DNA from: Seminavis robusta | Lineage: Eukaryota > Bacillariophyta > Bacillariophyceae > Naviculales > Naviculaceae | Assembly: GCA_903772945.1 (NCBI GenBank) | Contig: CAICTM010001583.1 | Span: 1 to 26,488 of the forward strand | Length of the DNA stretch: 26,488 nt | Direction: 5' to 3' | Part shown: in pieces, positions 9,425-17,450 of the stretch | How the letters are laid out: every line of letters begins with the position of its first letter | Numbering within the stretch: the stretch's first letter is position 1 | Notes under the pieces: generated by a model | The model's input: only the letters and a program-made list of their open reading frames with translations | Database searches by the model: none | What the model was told of the DNA's origin: nothing | Translations under genes and position numbers: made by a program

Positions 9425-11659
9425 TTACTCCATTTTTGTGACCCCCCGAGACGCTCGCAGTGTCGTTACAAAGCTATACGCAGGGTTGCGATCTGGAGAG
9501 CCAACTTCATAGGCTGCCTGGAACATTTTGTTACACACCGTTTCGCCATCGTGATCAAACAGAGCTCTCAACACTGCTTGGCACTTTTTTGGCAGGAGCG
9601 ATGAATTGTCACTAATAAGACACAACTGCGTCAAGTGATTCATCATACCAGCGTCGTCGTCCCACACTAATGGAGCCACCGTTTCTGGCTTTGTCGAAAT
9701 CAACCATACCAACATGTCACAGCCCATGGCCTGTATGCCATCGTCCCGGCTGGTGGCTTTCATGACAACCATCACTTGCTTGCAAAGCTCGGGGAGCAAC
9801 GATGATTCAAATTTCTCCCGGATGTTGTCAACGTTGGAACGAGCCAGTCCTTGGATGTGATCCATCGTGGGCCTACTAGAGTCATTTTCAGGAGGCCGTA
9901 ACAACTCCATCAGGGCGGATTCGTTTCCTTGGATCAGACAAGCCAGCAAGTCACATCCATGTTCCTGAATGTCGGAAAAGTCCGAGACGACCGGAGATGC
10001 TCGCATGACACGTGCAATGGCTCCCAAGCCACCCACGTGTATCAACCGTTCCCAGTTTTCGGGGTGACCCACTAGCAGCTGTGCCAAGGCTTTCATTAAC
10101 GAGCAAAGAGTACCAAGAACCACCGTAGCGTCGTCGTCCGTGCCTTCTTCCAAACGAGCGGAAAAAGAGTCCATGATGGGAATGGTCCACGCAAAAAAGT
10201 TGCCTTCTCCAATGGGTTTGGGTGCAATCTTTCCCGAAAAGATGGATATCAGGTCAAACGAAAAGTCAAGAAGTCCAGGGCTTGTAGGATGGAGTTGCAG
10301 CGTATCCAATACAATCGCACGAATGTCCTTTTCGTATTGTCTCAGATCATCAAACGTGTCTTCACTCAACAGATTGTAAAAGAGGGACAGAAAGTTCTCT
10401 TGCGCACAGTCGTCGTACTTTTCTTTCTTGGCCACCTCGATCAGATCCCGCAGCTTGTGTCTGCGAATACGACGCCGACCAGCACTGGCACTAGTGGCCG
10501 GGTCCGTGACATTGGATAGGAAAAGGAATCCATGTTGCAACAGAGACTCGAAGCGCTTAGCTTGCAAAGTTGCGTGTTCGTCTGTTGCGGTGTTGTCGTG
10601 TCTCGATGATGCATGAGTGCGGTGCTTGCTGCACGCAACCATGGCATCGGGCACCATATACAGGAGATCACCATTGCTTTCCCACGCCAGCGTCTCTGCC
10701 AACGAGACGGACAGCTCTGCCAACACCGAAACAATGGAACTTTTCGCCAGTAAACTTCCTTTATCGATAGCTCGAGAAAGTACGTCTCTTAGTATCCGAG
10801 GCCCCTGGAGCTCTTTTAGTTTCTTGGAGCAAGGTTCTCGGTTGAATACTAGCAGGTTCATTAGTGCATCACAGGCCACGGCGACAGCATCCTCCGACTT
10901 CTTAAAATCCTGTAACGCCTGGACCACAAGCGTCATGACTTCCACACTAGACGTCTTGGGCCCTTCCGCATCCTTGTGGTTACCAAGAAGAGTGGACAAG
11001 GCAACGAGACCGCACTGAACCACATTCACGTCTTGAGGTTTCAGAGACATGAAGTTTTGAAGGATACCCACAAAATCGCACTCCAGAAACAATGTGCGAT
11101 ACTTTGGCTGACCAAAACTCTCATCGACAAACTTGCAAAGAGAGTTGACCAGGAAGATAGAGACATCCGTGTTGCCCTGGTTCATTTGACACTGCAATGC
11201 TACGTCAGCAGCAGCGATCGTCCGTCTGTCAATAGGCACCGTGGGATACTGAAACCAATGTTCGACAAATGCTTGTACATAGTCTGATCTCTCTCCGTAC
11301 TCTTCAGAGCCCAACATGGCTACGGTAACATCCCATTGTCTTCGGGTCCTTTTTTCACTATAGGTCCATGCCTGCGATTTCTTGGTGAAAAAGTTAGAAT
11401 ACTTTTTCTTTCCCTTGGTATTTACTGCTTTGGATTCGTTTGCATCTTCCTCATCTACTCCAGCCCTGTGCATTTTGGTCGGCCTTTCTGCAGCTAGGGC
11501 AAGCTCCAGGGGATCCAATTTTCGAACTTTGTTAGGGGCTGGTTTCGTGTCGTGGTACTGAAGAAGAAGTGCTTCAACTGCCGGCTCATTCTTGACCATC
11601 GAAAGCTGGCTTTGTTCGCCTTCTTCCTTTTTTGCCGTCGGTCTGCCGCGGAGGGACAT
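9425..11659 (-). CDS. Armadillo-type helical repeat protein, 744 residues
   Basis: The protein starts at ATG 11659 and has no intron. Residues 1-100 are polar, with basic clusters (KVRK, KGKKK) suggesting nuclear localisation. After SQAWTYSEKRTRRQWD (95-110) come alpha-helical repeats of armadillo/HEAT character, for example VSIFLVNSLCKF (166-177), FLECDFVGILQNFM (191-204), VVQCGLVALSTLLGNH (213-228), and near the C-terminus MMNHLTQLCL...KKCQAVLRALFDHDGE (672-706). Such repeats form scaffolds for protein binding; no catalytic motif is visible. It is a clear paralog of the armadillo part of the gene at 20276-24047: both share the W-x-Y-x-E opening, the helix pairs above and the QAVLRALFDHDG / EAVLKALFEMDG C-terminal signature. 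I do not recognise a named family outside diatoms. The gene is real with high confidence; its function is unknown. Confidence 0.85.
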   Translation of the reverse strand: MSLRGRPTAKKEEGEQSQLSMVKNEPAVEALLLQYHDTKPAPNKVRKLDPLELALAAERPTKMHRAGVDEEDANESKAVNTKGKKKYSNFFTKKSQAWTYSEKRTRRQWDVTVAMLGSEEYGERSDYVQAFVEHWFQYPTVPIDRRTIAAADVALQCQMNQGNTDVSIFLVNSLCKFVDESFGQPKYRTLFLECDFVGILQNFMSLKPQDVNVVQCGLVALSTLLGNHKDAEGPKTSSVEVMTLVVQALQDFKKSEDAVAVACDALMNLLVFNREPCSKKLKELQGPRILRDVLSRAIDKGSLLAKSSIVSVLAELSVSLAETLAWESNGDLLYMVPDAMVACSKHRTHASSRHDNTATDEHATLQAKRFESLLQHGFLFLSNVTDPATSASAGRRRIRRHKLRDLIEVAKKEKYDDCAQENFLSLFYNLLSEDTFDDLRQYEKDIRAIVLDTLQLHPTSPGLLDFSFDLISIFSGKIAPKPIGEGNFFAWTIPIMDSFSARLEEGTDDDATVVLGTLCSLMKALAQLLVGHPENWERLIHVGGLGAIARVMRASPVVSDFSDIQEHGCDLLACLIQGNESALMELLRPPENDSSRPTMDHIQGLARSNVDNIREKFESSLLPELCKQVMVVMKATSRDDGIQAMGCDMLVWLISTKPETVAPLVWDDDAGMMNHLTQLCLISDNSSLLPKKCQAVLRALFDHDGETVCNKMFQAAYEVGSPDRNPAYSFVTTLRASRGVTKME

Positions 11660-11927
11660 GGTTGGCTACCGTAGTGATGCGGCTCTGATGACAGAAAGGG
11701 GACAGCAACAGCAAAATCGAAAAGTGGTGTCTGGATGTCTGGGGGCCTTTGTATCGATAGAAGACCGCAATCAATGCAACAAGAGAGCTTCAGTAGCGTA
11801 CTAGTACGGCTGTATGCTGTAGGAATGACGAATGATCAATCAATTTCAAGTCAATTTCCTCCTCCAGTGCAGGTTTTCAGGAGAGCTTTTGTGGAGAAAT
11901 CAATGAGGCATTCACTCACACTCGTCC

Positions 11928-12003
11928 GTACAGGTACTCGTACAGGTACCGGTAATAGCCGTACAGTACAGCAGTACTCTACAGTAGTACGGTACTAGTG
12001 TAC
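11928..12003. repeat. Cluster of GTAC tetranucleotide palindromes
   Basis: About nine GTAC palindromes occur within roughly 76 bases, including CAGGTACCGG and the series CCGTACAGTACAGCAGTAC. It lies about 270 bases upstream of the armadillo gene start. Comparable GTAC- or CTAG/AGCT-rich patches recur in other intergenic spacers of this window and are sparse within the genes. It may be a simple-sequence expansion or promoter binding sites; the sequence cannot decide. Confidence 0.5.
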
Positions 12004-12347
12004 ACCTTAACGGAGGGAACGTGGAAGCGAGTCAATGGCTCCAAATCCACTCCGTTTTCAGCTCGCAGATCACAGTATTATGTTGACACTTATGGAAACA
12101 GAAATACTGTATCATAGATTGTGACGAAGGTCGGCTCTTCTCTCTTTTCTCTCGCACATCGAAGAAAGAAGAAAGATGAGACCCTTGCCTTCTGGCTTAC
12201 TAGTAGTGTCTGCAGTGCTCGATCCTCGTCGCTGCCCTTTCGTCGCGGTACCACAATGGGATCCACCGTAAATTAACGGCCGTACTGCATGTAAGGTTTA
12301 CGGGAAAGACGAAAGGGGGCGCGAGCATTCTGCTCCACTGTCACAGC

Positions 12348-12766
12348 TTGAAAAGCACCACAAGCTGCTCAAGAGCAACTTGGTCAGTGGCCCAACCAAA
12401 CAATCACCAAACCTGGACCTTGTGCAACGTGGGCAACTGGTCCAACTCCAGACCCCGCTCCTGGACCTCGCTCAGCCTAATTCCAGCCCCCACTCCTGGG
12501 TCAAATCGAATGGCCTGCCCAGGGACTCTAGCTAGATGTCATTCTAGACAACTATGCACAAGCTACTGGTGGATAAGGAAGCAAGCAATGAAGGGATCCT
12601 GTCTGGCCACTTCACCATGCAGGTGTCACCAAAACCTACATCACCCGGTCTGACTCCAGACCCGACAATCGACACACCACCAAGACCCGTGTCCATGCCC
12701 TACCCCAAATCAAATCCTGGACCAAAACCAGGCCCCCTTCCTGGATCCATCTCCGGACCAACATGA
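12348..12766 (+). other. Degenerate Pro/Gly-rich coding-like sequence
   Basis: Low-complexity Pro/Gly-rich peptides appear in different frames: GPTPDPAPGPRS near 12440-12475 and NPGPKPGPLPGSISGPT near 12714-12766, where the frame ends in TGA. Frames shift and stops intervene, so this looks like decay of a Pro-rich repeat gene or a low-complexity sequence. A similar peptide (GPGPTPVPTSGPT) is seen near 24858-24895. No intact gene is claimed. Confidence 0.3.
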
Positions 12767-13103
12767 GGACCCAGGAACAATTCCCGGGCTATACTAGAGC
12801 CGATGTACATTAGTGCCGTCGAATGACACTGCGAAGAGTTTTTTGCCTGTACCATGTTTGGTTGGCATCATCCACTTCTTTTTGGGTAGCCGTTGTCGCT
12901 ATCGATGATGTGCCACAGTTCCAGAAGAGCAATTCCAAGCGTATAATCAGCAGTCTGCCGTATGTATGCTGCACATCACAAATACTCTATAACCTTATCG
13001 GCAAATACCTAAGGATTCGATTCATAGTCAAACTTTCCGACACAGCAGATTTCACCTCCATATTTTCATTGCAATAAAAGTCTTCACGAGAGTGAAAAAC
13101 CGG

Positions 13104-13634
13104 CTAGGCGTGAAGCACCTCCTCTGTGTTGCCGGTATAACTGTTGGAGTGGTCCTGTGCGATAGTTACGGATTGCTTGGGGTTGTCTTGCTGGAGTACC
13201 GTTGCTTTCTCCTCATCATTCTTAATGCCTTGATCAGCACTACTACCGGTATGGGTGGAACTGCAACACAACCGATCATACCACACACAACATTTGCAGC
13301 ACGCACATGACGCCAGCACAATCAGTCCCACCAAGAGAAACAGACCGACGAGAATTCCGGCGATGAGACCTCCATTGACAACGCAACAATCGTCACCGCA
13401 ACAAATTTCCCCATACTTAGGACTATCGCACCAATCACCACCTTGAACGACGAATGGTCCATATTCAGTGTCACAGTTCTTGGGCCGGTAGACATCTACG
13501 GGCTCATCGGGAGGCGTGTAACAATTAAACGCCAAGTTGGGCGCGTCAATATCCAAGCACCAGTCGCTGCTGGCCAAGGATCGATGATGCTGCCTTGATG
13601 CTTCCATTCTAGTTGTTTTAGTCGTTTTGGCCAT
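13104..13634 (-). CDS. Small Cys-rich single-pass membrane protein
   Basis: Starting at ATG 13634 (context CTACATGGCC) the protein has 176 residues; ATG 13643 would add MLY. A short polar N-terminus is followed by a Cys-containing domain (C26, C38, C54, C69) ending in EICCGDDCCVV (77-86), one hydrophobic transmembrane helix at about 88-109 (GGLIAGILVGLFLLVGLIVL), then a juxtamembrane cluster CACCKCCVWYDRLCC (110-124) likely to be palmitoylated or metal-binding, and an acidic/polar tail. The layout (Cys-rich ectodomain, helix, Cys cluster) recalls Shisa/VOPP1/WBP1-like small membrane proteins, but that is architectural similarity only. No obvious signal peptide follows either ATG, so an upstream exon may be missing or the protein may use the helix as a signal anchor. 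Confidence 0.6.
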   Translation of the reverse strand: MAKTTKTTRMEASRQHHRSLASSDWCLDIDAPNLAFNCYTPPDEPVDVYRPKNCDTEYGPFVVQGGDWCDSPKYGEICCGDDCCVVNGGLIAGILVGLFLLVGLIVLASCACCKCCVWYDRLCCSSTHTGSSADQGIKNDEEKATVLQQDNPKQSVTIAQDHSNSYTGNTEEVLHA

Positions 13635-14315
13635 GTAGAGCATGAAACACAAAGAGGCAAAGGCGGGTTGATACGAGCACAACCTTTCAAAAAGAGTTTT
13701 TCGACGGAGTGGCTCAAGAAAAAGACGTGCGAGGTCAAAGCGGCTGAGACGTGGATTTGATTATCGTTCACGTATAAGCCGGTCGATTTGCAAGCAAGAA
13801 CTTGTCCCTTTTCTCGCATTTGCATGTCACCAACAATGTCGGCTCCAACAAGCCGAGGGTGAAGGCACTACCGGTACTGGTGGCTAGCTAAGCTCTAGCT
13901 AGCTACATGTAGCACGGTAACATTGGACGGCTGAACGGTGGGGGAAATGGGCGGCTCTGTCTCGGCATCCTACGGATGTTACCCCACCCTGTCAACACCG
14001 GTGGCAAGTTTGTCCTCAGCCCGCTGCGGCTTCCAGCAAGCTACGGTAATAATACATAGCAAAGCTAGCTAGTAGCTACAGCTAGCAAACCACACCACGC
14101 AGTTCGATGACAAGTTAGACTACTTTCAACCTGCAGAACCAATCTTCCAGCTGTTTCTACACTGTGGTTCTTTCGCCATTGCCACAAAGTTTCGACTACA
14201 TGTATTGTCGACAACCAAGGCTACCACCAACGTTCGCTGGCGAAGAACTAGCTAGTCTAGCCAGTAGTGAGAGCAGCAAGCTGGCTTGAGAAGCAAACTT
14301 TTGGTTGTCAACTTT
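13635..14315. other. Intergenic spacer with AGCT/CTAG palindromes
   Basis: No gene is apparent. The segment has repeated CTAGCTAGCT-type motifs at about 13882-13905 and 14060-14090, and a perfect 12-base palindrome GCTACATGTAGC at 13902-13913. It separates the promoter side of the Cys-rich gene from the 3' end of the sulfotransferase gene. Confidence 0.4.
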
Positions 14316-15692
14316 TTACAAATCTACGGCTGGAAGTTTGTCACAGATGGTGGCCACCCGTTCCGCCACCAGTTCCTTGGAGAGACCAAAGTCCTCCAAC
14401 TTGTAGAATGCCTTTTCCTTTTTCCACGAGAGACGTTTTTGAATCACTTGCTGGGCGCGTGTCTTGGCATCATCATCCCACGGCAGGTCGGCATGAATGG
14501 CAATCTGTTCCACCACATCCATGGTCTGCGTAAACAGGTACTTGCCAAACTGGACGGGTAGAATGGTATTGTTGGGTAGGTTATGTGCCACTTGCAAGGC
14601 TTGTCGTTGTCCACAGAGGAGCCGATCTGCAAAGGCAATGGTATCCTCGACACGGGGGTGGACAAACATTTGTCGAAACAAATGGGTCATGATCAAGGAG
14701 GATGGATACCATGATTCTTCGTCTCGCGACACTGACACGAATGTGGCATTGGGATAGGCTTGAGCGATTTGCGGATAGCCAAAGAGATGCTCTGGGGCCT
14801 TCATGAGGAATCGCAGCTTTTTCCCAGCTTGCCACTGCCGAATCTTGTTGAGGGTTTCCCACAAGCGAAAGTTCAATTGTTGGCTCTCTGGTTGGTAAAT
14901 CTTGGCGTGGTGCCATTCCGAGGGAAAGGAGAATGGGATGACCACTCCCATGAGTGTGTATTGGTACCAGCCAGGCTCATCCTCGGGCTCGTCAGGGGCA
15001 ATCCATTCATGCAAGAGCTTCATGGGTGGATTGACAACTGCGAGGTCGTTTAGAGCTTTTTCTGCTTCTTGCATTCTTCGATCTTGACCACCAATTGCGA
15101 TAGGTCCTCCAAATATTTCGTATGAGTAGGTTGGTTTCAATTCCTCTCGGTAGATATCCGCCAAGACCTGGTACAAAAAGGTGGCGCCTGTACGAGTAAA
15201 TGCCATGAGAAGGACCGGCCGGTCAATGGTTTCGTCTTTGATTTCGGGGTGATCTTTCAATAGCTTTTGAATCTTGAGATTGTATGCTAGCATCTTGAAT
15301 GCCATTTCTTTGAGGGCCAGTCGCCCTAACAAGTGACAATGCTCTTCGCCCACTTGGAGCAATCGATGGAACGCATCCCAATCCGCCAAGTCTCCAAAAT
15401 CATCGTGTCCAATCAGAGCAATGGCCTTTTGTTTGAGGGCATCTACTGTCATGTCATTGGCGAGAGGAACCAACCACTGCTTGAAGGGATCCCCCACCCA
15501 ATTGATGGCGCGAACCAGCGGTAGAATGAAGGAAGAACTGCCCAACAGAATACGTGCTCCTTCCGTGTTGGGTGACGCCTCTTTCCATCCACCGTTGGGT
15601 TGCAGCGTGACGTATTGATAAGGAACGGGTCGAATGGAAAGACCAAACAGAACGGCCATGCCGCCAAGGGCCAAACTAAGCTTGATCCACAT
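14316..15692 (-). CDS. Membrane-anchored sulfotransferase family protein
   Basis: This 458-residue protein resembles PAPS-dependent sulfotransferases (Sulfotransfer_3-like), which move sulfate from PAPS to a hydroxyl or amine of a glycan, lipid or small molecule. Residues 1-20 form a hydrophobic signal anchor, suggesting a Golgi/ER enzyme with a lumenal catalytic domain. The 5'-phosphosulfate loop is RPVLLMAFTRTGATFLYQVLA (158-178), close to the usual RPxxIxGxxRTGTTxLxxLLA but with Ala-Phe before TRTG and Ala where the second Thr normally sits. The 3'-phosphate site is well matched by KAPEHLFGYPQIAQAYPNA (298-316) followed by FVSVSRDEESWYPSS (318-332), with R323 and a Ser at 331 or 332. A typical tail helix (DFGLSKELVAERVATICDKL) ends the protein. 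The start is ATG 15692; no introns are needed. The substrate cannot be told from sequence. Confidence 0.85.
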   Translation of the reverse strand: MWIKLSLALGGMAVLFGLSIRPVPYQYVTLQPNGGWKEASPNTEGARILLGSSSFILPLVRAINWVGDPFKQWLVPLANDMTVDALKQKAIALIGHDDFGDLADWDAFHRLLQVGEEHCHLLGRLALKEMAFKMLAYNLKIQKLLKDHPEIKDETIDRPVLLMAFTRTGATFLYQVLADIYREELKPTYSYEIFGGPIAIGGQDRRMQEAEKALNDLAVVNPPMKLLHEWIAPDEPEDEPGWYQYTLMGVVIPFSFPSEWHHAKIYQPESQQLNFRLWETLNKIRQWQAGKKLRFLMKAPEHLFGYPQIAQAYPNATFVSVSRDEESWYPSSLIMTHLFRQMFVHPRVEDTIAFADRLLCGQRQALQVAHNLPNNTILPVQFGKYLFTQTMDVVEQIAIHADLPWDDDAKTRAQQVIQKRLSWKKEKAFYKLEDFGLSKELVAERVATICDKLPAVDL

Positions 15693-16538
15693 TGTAGAAT
15701 ATTAATTGAATTGAATCGAATTCGGCAGGTAGCCAGTACAGTTCCGGTAGACTAATAGCTTGATCGTTGGAATGTACGCTAGAGAGTAGATTATTATGAA
15801 GCCAATGCGATTTTATAGGAGAAAGAATTTGCTACATGGACGTATCTTGTCCAGGCATGCCTGTTAGATTGTTCAGAAACATGCATGCAAGGCTCTGATT
15901 TATTTATTACCACAAATAAGACTGACATCCATCACCAGGGAAGTCAACGAAGGTTCTGTTGCTCCGTTGCTGTTGCTTCGTCGAAAGAGCAAGAGTCGAC
16001 GTGTTGACAAGGTTGCACGAATGATTCAATCGAATCTGCATGCTCGCCTACTGGTGAAATAGATTTAAACCAGCATGGTTGAGAAGATACCGTACGTCAA
16101 AGCTGAGGGGTCAGCTTTTTGGATTTTATTGCTGTTCCGGTACGGTACCAGTACAAGGTCATCCGCAGTGGCCTGTACCTTTTAGAATGCCAGCACATGT
16201 TGCCATGCCGGTTGGTTTCGTTGATCCCAGGAGATATTGCGACTGGCTGGTTGAAAAGAGATCATAATAAGCAGGTATATCGCAACCAAAGGGGATAGGA
16301 GGGCTGGCCATTTTCAGCCATAAGGTTTCTATGTGCAAGGGATACAAATTCAAAACTAACTGAAGTATGTCTTGAAGATTGTTGGCGCTGCAAAAGCTCC
16401 ACCAGCAGACAACTTCCATTGGTCCATGCCGTGCCACGATCCTGTTTGACTTTCAATTTCATAAAATTTCTCTTGCGTTTGGCTGACAGCCGTCCTGTGG
16501 GCATAATGCCATGGAAGTGGTATCGTTGTTGACCATTT
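15693..16538. other. Intergenic region, no gene seen
   Basis: The part next to 15692 is the likely sulfotransferase promoter; it is AT-rich with TATTAATTGAATTGAATCGAATTC near 15700-15723. Short frames further on (for example 16079-16267 plus and 16262-16437 minus) lack motifs and look like chance. A GGTACGGTACCAGTAC patch lies near 16139-16154, part of the window-wide GTAC-palindrome pattern. Confidence 0.4.
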
Positions 16539-17210
16539 TCAGTGTGTCGTCTTGTCCTCAAAGAGTCTTGCCAGAAGCTGTCCAGGAAGGGCGCAAACAC
16601 TCCAAACCGTGATCTCAATGGCGCCAAAGAAGAGTTGGTTCACAAGGTCGATACCATTGATATAGAATTGCCATACTAGGTCGAACCCCGTAGAATAGAG
16701 CTGGATGATAAGTTCCACTGCCTGAAAATATAGTTGAACCAGGCGATCGAATCCCGCCCAGAAATCTCCGCTCCCCATAAGGAATATGGTCCCTCCGAGA
16801 GCGCTTCCAACGAGTATAAAATGGTCGATGGTATACTGCAAGGAGAGAAGGATCAAGTCGAAACCTCCGATGAAGAATTGCACCAAAAGATCTTGAGAAC
16901 CCAGTAATAGTTGGACCAAAAGATCCTGAGAACCCAAGTAGAGTTGGACAATCAGATGGAATCCATCCAGAACGAACGATTGGTCACCACCACCATCCCA
17001 AGACGTTTCTTGGCCAAGCAATAGATAACCAACGCCAAGAGCAAGGACAAGGATCCCTACTACATGGCCAAGGATGCTTGTCCCAGCTCCACTGTTCTCT
17101 TTTTCAATTATTTTGGATCCACGTCTTCCAGGGGGATCCAGCTTTCCTTCGAACGTTGGATCCACAGGTTCCCTCTCGTTGCCTTCTAACACTTGCCCAT
17201 CAGGGTCCAT
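16539..17210 (-). CDS. Membrane protein made of eleven-residue tandem repeats
   Basis: The 223-residue protein (ATG 17208-17210, stop TGA 16539-16541) has a polar N-terminus (1-42), one clear transmembrane helix (about 45-66, SILGHVVGILVLALGVGYLLL), and then some eleven consecutive 11-residue units from 80 to 204. Good units are YLGSQDLLVQL (91-101), LLGSQDLLVQF (102-112), FWAGFDRLVQL (150-160), YFQAVELIIQL (161-171), YSTGFDLVWQF (172-182) and YINGIDLVNQL (183-193). The consensus is aromatic/Leu-x-x-Gly-x-Asp/Glu-Leu-hydrophobic-x-Gln-Leu. Middle units (113-145) are degenerate and four extra residues (GSGD) interrupt at 146-149. An 11-residue period matches three alpha-helical turns and is known from lipid-binding helices (synuclein, perilipin, apolipoproteins), but these units are more hydrophobic and acidic. 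I recognise no named family. It shares a short palindrome-rich promoter region with the divergent EEP gene. Confidence 0.7.
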   Translation of the reverse strand: MDPDGQVLEGNEREPVDPTFEGKLDPPGRRGSKIIEKENSGAGTSILGHVVGILVLALGVGYLLLGQETSWDGGGDQSFVLDGFHLIVQLYLGSQDLLVQLLLGSQDLLVQFFIGGFDLILLSLQYTIDHFILVGSALGGTIFLMGSGDFWAGFDRLVQLYFQAVELIIQLYSTGFDLVWQFYINGIDLVNQLFFGAIEITVWSVCALPGQLLARLFEDKTTH

Positions 17211-17450
17211 CTTTCTCTTCTAACTAATATCTCTTATTAGCTAGCTTGCTTGCGGCGACCAATTAGCTCTCCAATAGCAGAGGTCACCGTATGGAAGCGA
17301 CCATGCGATAGTGCGATGGAGACCCACCGGTACCGGTACCGTACCGGCAGTACCTGGTACCAGGTACCACCGCGGAAAAGATTGTAAAGTCCTTCCAGCT
17401 AGCTAGATGCACACTGGCCCTTTTGATGTCTCAAGAAAATTCTTTCAGTC
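17211..17450. promoter_or_regulatory. Probable bidirectional promoter packed with GTAC palindromes
   Basis: This 240-base spacer lies between two divergent start codons (17210 minus, 17451 plus), so both promoters must overlap it, unless the plus-strand gene starts at 17616 or 17628. It contains the palindromes ACCGGTACCGGT (17326-17337), overlapping GGTACCGGTACC (17329-17340) and an 18-base perfect one at 17350-17367, plus a CTAGCTTGCTTG/AGCTAGCTAG flavour at both edges. No convincing TATA box is visible. The assignment is positional. Confidence 0.5.
17350..17367. repeat. 18-base perfect palindrome
   Basis: GTACCTGGTACCAGGTAC equals its own reverse complement. It sits roughly midway between two divergent genes among several shorter GGTACC palindromes. 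It may be a site for a dimeric regulator, or a by-product of local GTAC repeat growth. Confidence 0.75.

Larger units (their letters stand above)
11660..13103. other. Intergenic region with palindromic GTAC cluster and Pro/Gly-rich debris
   Basis: No confident gene. The part next to 11659 is presumably the promoter of the armadillo gene. The interval 11928-12003 is rich in GTAC, and 12348-12766 holds a Pro-rich degenerate frame; both are listed separately. An 84-codon ATG frame at 12823-13077 (+) has no recognisable motif and I do not call it. Confidence 0.35.

Noticed and set aside
12823..13077. 84-codon ATG frame with hydrophobic N-terminus
   Set aside because: Too short and motif-free; plausible by chance in this base composition.
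13496..13825. 109-codon minus-strand open frame overlapping the Cys-rich gene
   Set aside because: The overlapping Cys-rich frame has the coherent domain layout; this one shows no domain and would not supply a convincing signal peptide.
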